From: Pacificispira spongiicola
GTDB lineage: Bacteria; Pseudomonadota; Alphaproteobacteria; UBA8366; Aestuariispiraceae
Length of the DNA: 64,000 nt
Assembly: GCF_012926505.1 (NCBI RefSeq)
Contig: NZ_JABBNT010000005.1
Location: forward strand, 124,001 to 188,000
Reading direction: 5' to 3'
Both the position numbers and the translations under genes were made by a program. The notes beneath the pieces are model-generated. The model was not told the DNA's origin, made no database searches, and worked only from the letters and a program-made list of their open reading frames with translations. Shown one piece after another: positions 34,028-41,430 of the stretch (its first letter is position 1; each line of letters starts with the position of its first letter).

Positions 34028-34864
34028 TCAGAATTTGTAGCTGCCACCCAGGAAAAGGCTCGGCTGTGTCGCGTTGCCCGGGCCGTCGACCAGCGGACTG
34101 TCCGCCGCGTCGCCAATCAGGCGATCCACGCCGACATTGCCGATCAGGGACCAGTTTTCGGTAATCCCCCAATTGGCGCTAACGCCGACACCAACCGTCT
34201 TGAAACCGGAATCGGGTGTGTAACGGGTATAACCGGAGGATGCGGCCTGACTTCCGCTGACACCGAAGAATTGCTGCATATGATCGTCGCTCGCCCAAAC
34301 TGCCGACACTTGCGGAATCAACACTATGGAGTCGGATACAGGCATCTGCATGCCCAGTTTCGTTTCCACCGTATAGCCGTTGTCGTCATCGCTGAGCGAC
34401 TGGTTCAAATCGGCCCCGGCGAAAAGGCCGATCCGTGATTTGACCAGGGCGCCGAACTTACCGACGACAAAGCCGTCGATATCGCCCATTCCCGTTAGGG
34501 CGTCATTGTCACCTGCGTCGCGGCCGAATTCGTAGCCAAGCCCGGTCGAAAACTCGACCGCCCCCAAAGGCCCTCGAATATCCGCGAAGGTCACGTCCAG
34601 GCCTTTGGGAAAAGACAGGCTCGCGTCCAAAAGCCCCACACTTGCATCCGTTTCCCCGTCGCCCAGATCCGACCGTTTCGCCTTCCAATCGACGGACATC
34701 ATCGGCAGCGCCATTGCCTCATAATCGTCAGAGCCTTCATAGTCGGGGCTGTATCGGGCGGCGGCGCCGAGGGAGAAGGAAAACCCACTGTCATCCTCGG
34801 CCTTTGCAGCGGCTGAAAACGCCGACGCCAGACCGCCGAGGAGCACGATTATCGTCTTTTTCAT
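34028..34864 (-). CDS. MipA/OmpV family outer-membrane protein
   Basis: 278 residues from ATG 34864. A signal peptide (KKTIIVLLGGLASAFSAAAKA) precedes EDDSGFSFSLGAAARYSPDYEGSDDY, the typical start of MipA/OmpV, and the C-terminus GGSYKF ends in Phe as in beta-barrels. Members are MltA-interacting scaffolds or small porins linked to antibiotic and salt responses. Its first 74 bases overlap the 3' end of the XRE regulator gene in another frame. Confidence 0.85.
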   Translation of the reverse strand: MKKTIIVLLGGLASAFSAAAKAEDDSGFSFSLGAAARYSPDYEGSDDYEAMALPMMSVDWKAKRSDLGDGETDASVGLLDASLSFPKGLDVTFADIRGPLGAVEFSTGLGYEFGRDAGDNDALTGMGDIDGFVVGKFGALVKSRIGLFAGADLNQSLSDDDNGYTVETKLGMQMPVSDSIVLIPQVSAVWASDDHMQQFFGVSGSQAASSGYTRYTPDSGFKTVGVGVSANWGITENWSLIGNVGVDRLIGDAADSPLVDGPGNATQPSLFLGGSYKF

Positions 34865-35093
34865 CTTTTCCACTTTCGTCGTTGGTCGGTTCTTCCACGA
34901 ACTCGATGATGTCGCCGGGCTGGCATTCCAGCACGCGGCAGATGGCTTCCAGGGTCGAAAACCGAATAGCTTTCGCCTTCCCGGTTTTCAGAATCGACAG
35001 GTTGGGCATCGTGACGCCGATTGCGTCGGAAAGTTCGTTCAGTCGCATCTTCCGTTGGGCGAGGACGACGTCGAGATTGATGTTGATGGGCAT
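34791..35093 (-). CDS. XRE/Cro-CI-type helix-turn-helix regulator
   Basis: 100 residues. The DNA-binding domain (MRLNELSDAIGVTMPNLSILKTGKAKAIRFSTLEAICRVLECQPGDIIEF is residues 16-65; the HTH core is IGVTMPNLSILKTG) matches the short YozG-like regulators that accompany DUF2975 membrane proteins. The C-terminal tail after EEPTNDE is hydrophilic and basic, and its codons overlap the start of the mipA-like gene by 74 bases. The overlap suggests a short functional domain whose tail is free to vary. Confidence 0.85.
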   Translation of the reverse strand: MPININLDVVLAQRKMRLNELSDAIGVTMPNLSILKTGKAKAIRFSTLEAICRVLECQPGDIIEFVEEPTNDESGKDEKDDNRAPRRSGVGVFSRCKGRG

Positions 35094-35113
35094 GAATTTC
35101 GCTCCGGATCGAC

Positions 35114-35644
35114 TCAGATCGTCAGTTCCTGCTCGGCCTTCAATTCAAGGCCTTGCTTCATGATTCGCGCGATCAGGAAGAAGAAGACCCCCATCATCAG
35201 GATGTCGATTTCCAGAATCTCGAATATGCCGGTAATATCGGGCCGATAACCCTCCGACAGCACCCCGCGCCACCCCAGGAATCCGGACAGCACCGGAACC
35301 TCCAGCGTTTTGGTCGCAGCGAGCCATATCACGCCGTTTGCGGCTTTCTGGAACAATGTGACCGATTTCAGGGTGAACACTTCACCACTTCGAAACTCGC
35401 GGCACAGTCTGATGACCTGGAACGCCACCCAGATAAAAATCAGGCGCGGCGCCATGCTCACAACGGCGACCACGATCCGCTCCAGCGTCGGAAGCGTCCA
35501 GTAATCGTTTACCAGAAGGATTCCGTTTGGCTGAACCGCCTGCGCATCGTGCAGGACCCGTATGAACAACGGTTCGGCAAGGCGCATCAGGATGACCACG
35601 ATCGCCAGCACCAAAAGAAGATTAGCCGTGTTCCGAACGCTCAT
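35114..35644 (-). CDS. DUF2975 family membrane protein
   Basis: 176 residues from ATG 35644. Four hydrophobic segments are visible (NLLLVLAIVVILMRL; RIVVAVVSMAPRLIFIWVAF; NGVIWLAATKTLEV; IDILMMGVFFFLIARIM). RSGEVFTLKSVTLFQKAANG between helices 2 and 3 is characteristic of DUF2975. The gene is followed after 20 bp by an XRE regulator, the standard partner of this family. The function is unknown; in other bacteria such pairs behave as small membrane-linked regulatory modules. Confidence 0.82.
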   Translation of the reverse strand: MSVRNTANLLLVLAIVVILMRLAEPLFIRVLHDAQAVQPNGILLVNDYWTLPTLERIVVAVVSMAPRLIFIWVAFQVIRLCREFRSGEVFTLKSVTLFQKAANGVIWLAATKTLEVPVLSGFLGWRGVLSEGYRPDITGIFEILEIDILMMGVFFFLIARIMKQGLELKAEQELTI

Positions 35645-35813
35645 GGTCCGCAAGCCCCATCCAGTCAAACACCGTCGAAGCCTGATTATGTGAAATCAAA
35701 CCGTTAATCAATAACTTTTTATCGATAAACGATATTTTATAGCGAGACGACGAACTCAAAAATGGAACGCGCCCGCTTACCGGCCGAGATCGAAAGTTTG
35801 AATTTTGAGAAAA

Positions 35814-35890
35814 TGGTCGGGGCGGCTGGATTCGAACCAACGACCCTCTGCTCCCAAAGCAGATGCGCTACCAGACTGCGCTACGCCCCG
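35814..35890 (-). tRNA. tRNA-Pro (anticodon UGG)
   Basis: 77 nt including encoded CCA on the minus strand. Acceptor CGGGGCG pairs with CGCCCCG, discriminator A precedes CCA, the anticodon stem-loop CTGCTTTGGGAGCAG carries TGG, and the T loop is GGTTCGAATCC. It decodes CCA/CCG/CCU codons. Confidence 0.95.
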
Positions 35891-35988
35891 ACGCGGGAAT
35901 AGCTGGGGTTTTCGGTGATTTCAGACCCACTGTCAAACGCCTAAAGGTCCGGGCGGGAAGATGCCCCGATAAGACGGCGGGAAATCCG

Positions 35989-36021
35989 AAGCCTCGCAGG
36001 CGCGATTGTCCTGCGAGGCTT
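35989..36021. terminator. Bidirectional terminator downstream of hmuS
   Basis: AAGCCTCGCAGG (35989-36000) and CCTGCGAGGCTT (36010-36021) form a 12-bp stem with a 9-base loop. TTTGATTTT follows on the plus strand. It lies 12 bp after the hmuS stop and separates it from tRNA-Pro. Confidence 0.8.
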
Positions 36022-36033
36022 TTTGATTTTGCA

Positions 36034-37092
36034 TTAAGCGGCCTTGCTGGTTTCGATCAGCGAGGCGGTCAGGTCGCGCCAACCGTCCAGCTCTTTCTCC
36101 CCCGGCTTGCGGGCGCCGAACAGCGTCAGGGCGACATCGCCGTCGACGTCGAACAGCTCATAAGACGTGACGATCCCGTCCACCGTCGGTTTGCGGACGA
36201 TATAGGCGTTTTGCAGCCGATCCGTGCGAACATGCAGGTTGAAGTCCGGGTCTAGGACGTTCAGCCAGTCGCCCATTTCCTTGATCGACGAAACCGGGCC
36301 GGTATGGATCTGAATGCAGCCGCGGTTACGGACGAACACCATGATCGGCAGACCGCTTTCCGACGCCGAATTCAACACTGTTTTCAGCCCATCCGTCGCA
36401 ACGGATTCAACGAACCGGCCTTCGGCGAGGCGCAGCGCCTGCTGCCGTTCGACGGAGAAAGACCGCAGCATGCCATGGAACTGGTGCACGTCGGTCAGAC
36501 CGGACCAGGCTTCCAGCAATGCGTCGCTGTCGATCTCGCTATCCGCGAGGACCTTCGGGTCGCGCGCGGGCGCGGAGGCGACGATCCCCGGCGTCTGGTC
36601 TTCGGACACCATAGGGTCAATCAGCGCGTCGAAGGCGGCGCGATCGCTGTCTTCCTGCAGGAATATCTTGTGCATGGCCAGACCGGCCTTGTCGAAGAAT
36701 TGCAGGCTGGTCCGCATGCGCCCATGGACTTCTTCCTCAATGAGGAAGGCATGGCGCCAAACATTGTGGAACAGACGCAGGTCGATGGTTTCGTTCAAGA
36801 CGAAGCCGTGGGCGTTGCCGATATTCACGTGACCGAACACGCCCTTGCGTTCATGCACCGCCGTTTCGTTGCGGGTCAGCACCATGACCCGCCCCACGGC
36901 GGGCATGCCTTCGAACAGGGTCTTCGCGTCGAAGTTCAGACGCCGCACGCTCTGGCCGACCTTCGCGGCGACGATCTCGCCCTCTCCGACGCCCAAACGC
37001 GCCGCACCGTCGCGGATGCGCACATTCGGTTCTTCCTGCTGCAGCGTCTGCCATTTGGACAGCAAGGCCTGCGCGTTTTCGATCTTCGTCAT
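36034..37092 (-). CDS. hmuS: Hemin-degrading/heme-transport factor HmuS (HemS/ChuS)
   Basis: 352 residues from ATG 37092 with AGGAG six bases upstream. The two tandem halves of the family are visible: the first with GRVMVLTRNETAVHERKGVFG and LFHNVWRHAFLIEEE, the second with FHGMLRSFSVERQQALRLAEGRFVE and VFVRNRGCIQIHTGPV. The cytoplasmic protein accepts heme from the importer and, in several bacteria, breaks it down to release iron. The hemP gene is immediately upstream on the same strand. Heme receptor, permease and ATPase genes are not in the window. Confidence 0.9.
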   Translation of the reverse strand: MTKIENAQALLSKWQTLQQEEPNVRIRDGAARLGVGEGEIVAAKVGQSVRRLNFDAKTLFEGMPAVGRVMVLTRNETAVHERKGVFGHVNIGNAHGFVLNETIDLRLFHNVWRHAFLIEEEVHGRMRTSLQFFDKAGLAMHKIFLQEDSDRAAFDALIDPMVSEDQTPGIVASAPARDPKVLADSEIDSDALLEAWSGLTDVHQFHGMLRSFSVERQQALRLAEGRFVESVATDGLKTVLNSASESGLPIMVFVRNRGCIQIHTGPVSSIKEMGDWLNVLDPDFNLHVRTDRLQNAYIVRKPTVDGIVTSYELFDVDGDVALTLFGARKPGEKELDGWRDLTASLIETSKAA

Positions 37093-37170
37093 TTCCAACT
37101 CCTGGATAAGATGACCGGCGGCCCGCGGAACCGGTGCCGGACGGATTGGTTCCCCGACGGGGGTCAGGCA

Positions 37171-37341
37171 CTATTTCGTCAGGATCAGCTTGCCCTGGCG
37201 GGTTCGGCGCAGCCGATAGCACTCCCCACCATGGTCGATCATGATTTCCGTCCGCCCCCGAAGAAGGTCGCTGCTCGACACCACAATCGGGTCCGATCCG
37301 GTCGCTTCGGTTCTCATGGAAGAGGCGGCTTGCGCGTTCAT
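37171..37341 (-). CDS. hemP: Hemin uptake protein HemP/HmuP
   Basis: 56 residues from ATG 37341, with CGGAG 8 bases upstream; a GTG at 37365 would add eight residues. The conserved HemP core VSSSDLLRGRTEIMIDHGGECYRLRRTRQGKLILTK (about 21-56; key parts SSDLLRG, I.H.G..YRLR and the K-LILTK end) is complete. In rhizobia HmuP is a co-activator of heme-uptake genes with Irr. It lies 78 bp upstream of hmuS in the same direction. Confidence 0.9.
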   Translation of the reverse strand: MNAQAASSMRTEATGSDPIVVSSSDLLRGRTEIMIDHGGECYRLRRTRQGKLILTK

Positions 37342-37634
37342 GTCTTTATCTCCGTCGTTCTTCACTGCGTGCGGCCGGTCTCGGCTCCCCTTTCGGTTTC
37401 AGCAACAACGACGCATGGCATGCCCCCGAAACGGTCAAACCGTCCGGCGGTTCCCTTATCCAGGACCGGGAAACGAAATCGGTTCAGCATCCGTCTTGCC
37501 CCCACAGCACCCGGAACTGGGCATCACCCAATACGCGTTCTTGGCTGGCAATCGGTCTCTCAGGAACCGCGCTGGCTTGCACATCGCTACATGCGAATTA
37601 TTCGCGTTTGCACTGCTCTGAGATACCTTTTGTT

Positions 37635-37659
37635 AAGAATGATTGTCAACATCATTCTT
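37635..37659. promoter_or_regulatory. 25-bp palindrome, possible Fur/Irr-type iron-responsive site
   Basis: AAGAATGAT and ATCATTCTT are perfect 9-bp arms around TGTCAAC. The inner ATGATT..CATCATT resembles Fur-box half-sites. It lies about 295 bp before the hemP start and about 160 bp before the AhpD gene. The heme genes suggest iron control, but the distance to hemP is long. Confidence 0.5.
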
Positions 37660-37760
37660 CCGCAAAAGGGTCACGAACGTCATGCAAACATACCCGAGTA
37701 TATCAATACATTGATGTACCCGTACGCGCGCATGCGAGGTGCAAAAAAATCCATCGCCGA

Positions 37761-37787
37761 TGTCACGAAGGCCGATCCTGTTTCGTC
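37761..37787 (+). promoter_or_regulatory. ECF41-type sigma promoter
   Basis: TGTCACG, exactly 16 bases, then CGTC. This matches the ECF41 promoter consensus as I recall it (TGTCACA-n16-CGTC) at six of seven -35 positions and all four -10 positions. It lies 31 bp upstream of the AhpD-like start, and the ECF41 sigma factor is the next gene, so the pair is probably autoregulated. Confidence 0.75.
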
Positions 37788-37818
37788 TTGTCATTGTCCA
37801 CTAACGACGGAGATTAAA

Positions 37819-38283
37819 ATGACACCGAGAATTCAGAACCCCCATGCCCTCGCCCCCAAAACAATCAAGGCCATGATGGGCTTGGAGGCCACTCTTGCGG
37901 AAAGCGGCCTTGACCATATGCTTCTGGAACTGATCAAACTTCGGGCATCGCAGATCAACGGATGCGCATTCTGCATCCATATGCACACCACCGATCTGCG
38001 CAAACATGGCGAAAGCGAAATGCGGCTCTACATGCTGAACGCGTGGCGTGAATCGACACTTTACACAGAACGGGAACGCGCCGCCCTCGCTTGGACGGAA
38101 GCCCTGACCCGCGTTGCCGAGACCGGCGCGCCCGACAGCGACTTCGACCTGATGAAGGCGGCCTTCACGGACGAGGAGATCGTCCAACTGACCTTTGCGA
38201 TCGGGTCGATCAACGTTTGGAACCGCTTGCAGGTCGGTCTACGCGCCGCCCACCCCGAGGACGACATCCGTGACGTCGCCTGA
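37819..38283 (+). CDS. Carboxymuconolactone decarboxylase/AhpD family protein
   Basis: 154 residues with ACGGAG upstream. The redox motif NGCAFCIHMH (CxxC plus His) and the preceding LIKLRASQ helix are those of AhpD-like alkylhydroperoxidases, which relay reducing equivalents to peroxides. It is encoded directly in front of an ECF41 sigma factor, with which it overlaps by 14 bases. ECF41 genes are typically paired with such carboxymuconolactone decarboxylase, oxidoreductase or epimerase genes and control only these targets. Confidence 0.88.
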   Translation: MTPRIQNPHALAPKTIKAMMGLEATLAESGLDHMLLELIKLRASQINGCAFCIHMHTTDLRKHGESEMRLYMLNAWRESTLYTERERAALAWTEALTRVAETGAPDSDFDLMKAAFTDEEIVQLTFAIGSINVWNRLQVGLRAAHPEDDIRDVA

Positions 38284-39148
38284 TACCAGAGCGGATATGT
38301 TCGAGACGCACCGGCCCCGGCTGGTGCGTCTCGCCTACCGGATGGTCGGTACGATGCCGGAGGCCGAAGATATCGTTCAGGATGCCTGGATTCGCTGGGA
38401 ACGGACGGAAAGTCGGGATATCCGGGATGCTGGCGCCTATCTGCGCCGCACCGTGGCGCGATTGTGCCTCGATCACCTGAAATCCGCCCGTACACGGCGC
38501 GAAACCTATTTCGGCAGTTGGTTGCCGGAACCGATCCTCGATGAAGGCATGAACGACGACCTGCGCGAGGATCACCTGACGCTCACCCTGATGCTGGCCT
38601 TGGAACGACTGTCGCCGCTGGAACGCGCGGCTTTCCTGCTACATGACGTTTTCGATACACCGATGCCCGATATTGCGGAGGCCCTGGGTCGCGATGCCGC
38701 CGCAATCCGGCAACTGGCGTCCCGTGCACGCAAGCATGTTCGCGACAGCCGTCCGCGGTTCCCGCTGGAAAAGACAGAGGGAGAACGGATCGCAAAGGCC
38801 TTTTTCGACGCAGCCAAGAGCGGCGACGCCGATGCATTGCGAGGATTGCTGAGCGACGCGGTGATCGCCCGGTCCGACGGCGGCGGCCGTGTGGCGGCCT
38901 TCCCCAACCCGGTCTACGGGGCCGATCGCGTGACACGGTTGTTCGAAGGCATTCACCGCAAATTCGGTGGGGCGGAAACGGAATTGATCCGTTTGACGAC
39001 AATAGACGGCCTACCCGGCTTCATAAGCCGCGATCCGGAAGGCGTCTTGCAAACCGTCGCATTCGAAATCATCGATGGGCGGATCGTATCGATCTTCATC
39101 ACGCGCAATCCGGATAAGATGACGGTCGTCGCGCGCGCCCTGAACTGA
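38270..39148 (+). CDS. ECF41-group RNA polymerase sigma factor with SnoaL-like C-terminal domain
   Basis: 292 residues from a GTG start (38270) inside the end of the AhpD gene. Sigma region 2 (RLVRLAYRMVGTMPEAEDIVQDAW, core AEDIVQDAW) and region 4 (LSPLERAAFLLHDVFDTPMPDIAEALGRDAAAIRQLASRARKHV, core around LHDVFD) are followed by a SnoaL-like domain. The three ECF41 signatures are all present: WLPEP in the linker, DGGGR, and NPDK at the end. In this group the C-terminal extension replaces an anti-sigma factor and tunes activity. Its final codons are repeated as a remnant at 41283-41321. Confidence 0.92.
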   Translation: MTSPDTRADMFETHRPRLVRLAYRMVGTMPEAEDIVQDAWIRWERTESRDIRDAGAYLRRTVARLCLDHLKSARTRRETYFGSWLPEPILDEGMNDDLREDHLTLTLMLALERLSPLERAAFLLHDVFDTPMPDIAEALGRDAAAIRQLASRARKHVRDSRPRFPLEKTEGERIAKAFFDAAKSGDADALRGLLSDAVIARSDGGGRVAAFPNPVYGADRVTRLFEGIHRKFGGAETELIRLTTIDGLPGFISRDPEGVLQTVAFEIIDGRIVSIFITRNPDKMTVVARALN

Positions 39149-39256
39149 CCCGCTGGTCTTCCATTACGGGGTCATGCCGACATCGGCGATGATTTCATAG
39201 GATCGCAGCCGCTTTGGATGCTCGTAGACGTCGGACACGATAATCAATTTGTCCGC
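39111..39256. repeat. Diverged direct repeat, copy A
   Basis: 146 bp covering the last 12 codons of the sigma factor gene, the spacer, and a remnant of the LLM gene 3' end. It aligns with 41284-41430 with about 20 differences and one indel. The repeats bracket the TetR/oxidoreductase/monooxygenase cassette. Confidence 0.85.
39164..39256 (-). pseudogene. 3' remnant of an LLM-class monooxygenase gene
   Basis: On the minus strand it reads [20 protein letters not shown] and then [10 protein letters not shown] before a TAA. This matches the C-terminus of the intact LLM protein at 41338-42324 ([10 protein letters not shown] and onward) with only conservative changes. Most DNA differences are synonymous, so this is an allele from a related genome rather than a recent copy. 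The rest of the gene is missing; the TetR gene begins in its place. Confidence 0.8.
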
Positions 39257-39257
39257 C

Positions 39258-39827
39258 CTAGTTTTCCAAACCCCCGCCGGGCCGCTTCAAGAGAATAGCG
39301 TCCGATATGATGTCGAAGAGGTGATCCGCCCGCGGGACGAGCGGAGGCTGATCGGCGAGCCACGCCAGGGCGCTGATCAGTGCGAAGAGATCGTTGCCAT
39401 CCATGTCATCCCGAGCCACGCCCTCGGCTTGCGCCCGTTGTAGAAGCGCCGCTCCCGCCCGGCGCAGATCCACGCATGAGGAATGCAGGGCGGAGTTTTC
39501 GTCGGCGATCGCGGCTACCATCGGCGCGATGACACCCTTGTAGCTGTGCGTCACCATAATCGCCTCGCGCAACCAGCTTAATAGCGCCTCGTCGGCTTTT
39601 TCGCTCTTCGCCAGTTCGCCCGCCCGCCCGCTCAACGCGTCGAAGCTTGTGCGGAGCAAGGCCTCCAGCAGGGCTTCGCGCGTGGGAAAGTGGCGATGCA
39701 GCGTTCCATCTCCGACGCCGGCCTTTCGGGCAATGTCACGCAGCGACGCGTCGACGCCGTCCGCAGAAAGAAGGTCGCGGGCAACAGCAAGGATGTGATC
39801 GTAGTTCTTCCGGGCGTCTGATCTCAT
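39258..39827 (-). CDS. TetR family regulator
   Basis: 189 residues from ATG 39827. The helix-turn-helix core is ASLRDIARKAGVGDGTLHRHFPTREALLEALL (about 28-59, key GVGDGTLHRHF). The ligand domain resembles AcrR-type repressors with a typical C-terminal EGVARDDMDGNDLFALISALAWLA segment. It is divergent from a quinone oxidoreductase-like gene, with two strong palindromes between them. Its 3' end lies exactly at the junction with repeat copy A. Confidence 0.88.
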   Translation of the reverse strand: MRSDARKNYDHILAVARDLLSADGVDASLRDIARKAGVGDGTLHRHFPTREALLEALLRTSFDALSGRAGELAKSEKADEALLSWLREAIMVTHSYKGVIAPMVAAIADENSALHSSCVDLRRAGAALLQRAQAEGVARDDMDGNDLFALISALAWLADQPPLVPRADHLFDIISDAILLKRPGGGLEN

Positions 39828-39865
39828 GATATCACTTGACAAACGGAGCGCCACCCCGTTTAAAC

Positions 39866-39900
39866 GGAGCGTCGCTCCACATAATGCGGAGCAGTGCTCC
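39866..39900. promoter_or_regulatory. Tandem palindromes, probable TetR operators
   Basis: GGAGCGTCGCTCC (39866-39878) and GGAGCAGTGCTCC (39888-39900) are two near-identical perfect palindromes with centres 22 bp apart. A related half-site CGGAGCG precedes them at 39844. They lie between the divergent TetR and oxidoreductase starts, the expected place for an autoregulating repressor. Confidence 0.75.
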
Positions 39901-39934
39901 AACTGTAGCACGCTTGCCTTGAAAGGACCAAGCC

Positions 39935-40951
39935 ATGTCGTACGAAACAATGAAAGCCATCCGAATCCACGCCTTCGGCGGCCCGGACGTCCTGCAATAC
40001 GAAGATGCTCCGAAACCCGCACCGCAGGCGGGCGAAGTTCTGGTGCGCGTTCATGCCATCGGCATCAATCCTCCCGACTGGTACCTGCGCGACGGCTACA
40101 GCGCGCTGCCGCCGGAATGGCGGCCGCAGGCGGATTTTCCACTCATTCTGGGCACCGACATCTCAGGGATTGTCGAGGCAGTTGCAGAGGATGCAGAAGG
40201 GTTTTCGGTCGGCGACGAGGTCTATTCCATGGTGCGCTTCTTCAGCGTCGGGGAAAGCAAGGCCTATGCGGAATATGTTACCGTGCCGGCTTCTGAACTT
40301 GCGAGGAAGCCCGTCGGTATCGATCACATTCATGCCGCCGCAGCCCCCATGTCGTTGCTTACCGCCTGGCAGTTCATGGTGGATGTCGGGCACAGCGAAC
40401 CGAACCCGCTTCAGGCCGACCCGCATCAACCGGTCCCGCTTCAGGGCAAGACTGTGCTGATCAACGGGGCCGCGGGCGGGGTCGGACATTTCGCGGTGCA
40501 GGTGGCGAAGCTGAAAGGCGCGCATGTGCTTGCCGTTGCCTCAAGCAAGCATGAGGCCATCCTGCGCGACCTCGGCGCCGACAAATTCATCGATTACACC
40601 AAGACCCCGCCCGAGGACGTGGCTCACGATCTTGACTTGGTCGTCGATACGCTGGGGGGGCCGACATCGGGTCGATTTCTGCGCACGCTGAGGCCGGGAG
40701 GAGCCTTGTTTCCGGTCTACCCGCTTGGCTTTTCAGATGCCGAAGAGGCCGAAAAGCGGGGTATTGCGGTCTCCACAACCCAGGTCCGTTCCAGCGGCGC
40801 GCAACTGACGGAACTGGCCCGCTTGCTCGATGACGGAACGATCCGTGCGGTCATCGACAGCACCTATCCGCTTGCCGAGGCGCGCCAGGCGCATGAACGG
40901 GCCGCCAAAGGTCATATCCAGGGAAAGATCGTGTTGACCGTCGGCCTATGA
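39935..40951 (+). CDS. NADP-dependent medium-chain oxidoreductase (quinone oxidoreductase-like)
   Basis: 338 residues with AAAGGA upstream. GroES-like N-terminal domain (AIRIHAFGGPDVLQYEDAP, VHAIGINPPDWYLRDG) and a Rossmann domain with VLINGAAGGVGHFAVQVAK, giving the NADPH site. The catalytic zinc ligands of alcohol dehydrogenases are absent, as in zeta-crystallin-type quinone/enal reductases. Under the divergent TetR gene it is likely to detoxify an electrophilic carbonyl or quinone. Confidence 0.85.
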   Translation: MSYETMKAIRIHAFGGPDVLQYEDAPKPAPQAGEVLVRVHAIGINPPDWYLRDGYSALPPEWRPQADFPLILGTDISGIVEAVAEDAEGFSVGDEVYSMVRFFSVGESKAYAEYVTVPASELARKPVGIDHIHAAAAPMSLLTAWQFMVDVGHSEPNPLQADPHQPVPLQGKTVLINGAAGGVGHFAVQVAKLKGAHVLAVASSKHEAILRDLGADKFIDYTKTPPEDVAHDLDLVVDTLGGPTSGRFLRTLRPGGALFPVYPLGFSDAEEAEKRGIAVSTTQVRSSGAQLTELARLLDDGTIRAVIDSTYPLAEARQAHERAAKGHIQGKIVLTVGL

Positions 40952-40967
40952 ACGAGAGGAAACCGAC

Positions 40968-41267
40968 ATGCTCATACTCATGGGTAACATCCACACCGAT
41001 CCGCTGGACGTTGACGCATTCGCCCGCGACGTTGAGGCGATCCGGCTCAGCACGGAGGCCGAAGAGGGCTGCCAGTTCTATGGCATCATTCTAGATCACA
41101 GGCCTACGGGTCGCTTCGTGGTGGCCGAGCGTTGGCAGGACCGGGAAGCGCTGACAGCCCATCTCTCAAGGGCGGAGACGGTGGCGTTCCTGAAGACCTG
41201 GGGCGCCAGGATCAAAAGTGACCTTCAAACCTACGAGGTGGTGGCAGAAGTACCCAGATCCGGTTGA
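40968..41267 (+). CDS. Antibiotic biosynthesis monooxygenase (ABM) domain protein, YgiN-like
   Basis: 99 residues, a small ferredoxin-like fold of the ABM family. STEAEEGCQFYGIILD and FVVAERWQDREALTAHLSRAETVAFL (central WQDREALTAH) are the family blocks. YgiN-type members oxidise quinols without cofactor. It starts 17 bp after the oxidoreductase stop, making a two-gene quinone-handling operon. Confidence 0.82.
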   Translation: MLILMGNIHTDPLDVDAFARDVEAIRLSTEAEEGCQFYGIILDHRPTGRFVVAERWQDREALTAHLSRAETVAFLKTWGARIKSDLQTYEVVAEVPRSG

Positions 41268-41282
41268 CCGGACATGACGGCG

Positions 41283-41321
41283 GCGGACGGGATGACGGCC
41301 GTTGAGCGCGCCCTGAACTGA
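41283..41321 (+). pseudogene. 3' remnant of the ECF41 sigma factor gene
   Basis: Reads ADGMTAVERALN and a stop, against DKMTVVARALN at the end of the intact sigma gene (39148). It is the left end of repeat copy B and lies just after the monooxygenase stop. With the LLM remnant at 39164-39256 it shows that the ancestral order was sigma factor directly followed by the LLM gene. Confidence 0.75.
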
Positions 41322-41430
41322 CCCGCCGGTCTTCCCGCTACTTGGTCATGCCGACATCGGCGATGATTTCATAGGATCGCAGCCGCTTCGGATGTTCGTA
41401 GACATCGGACACGACTATCAGTTCGTCCGC
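41284..41430. repeat. Diverged direct repeat, copy B
   Basis: 147 bp aligning with 39111-39256. It covers the sigma remnant, the spacer with CCCTGAACTGACCCGC, and the intact 3' end of the LLM gene. Identity is roughly 87 percent by eye. Confidence 0.85.

Larger units (their letters stand above)
37342..37818. other. 477-bp divergent intergenic region (hemP / ahpD-ECF41)
   Basis: No coding sequence is convincing here. The region holds a 13-bp palindrome GCGAATTATTCGC at 37592-37604, a 25-bp palindrome at 37635-37659, a weaker repeat TATCAA-TACA-TTGATG at 37701-37716, and an ECF41-type promoter at 37761-37787. Its A/T content rises from about 37580 onward, as expected for promoters. Confidence 0.6.

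Noticed and set aside
36304-37818. Plus-strand open frame running opposite hmuS and in frame into the AhpD gene
   Set aside because: The part before 37819 is antisense to hmuS and hemP; the AhpD homology starts exactly at the ATG with a ribosome site.
39164-39256. Recent tandem duplication or transposon footprint around the TetR cassette
   Set aside because: The two repeat copies differ at about 20 positions and no terminal inverted repeats or transposase are present, so a simple recent event does not fit.
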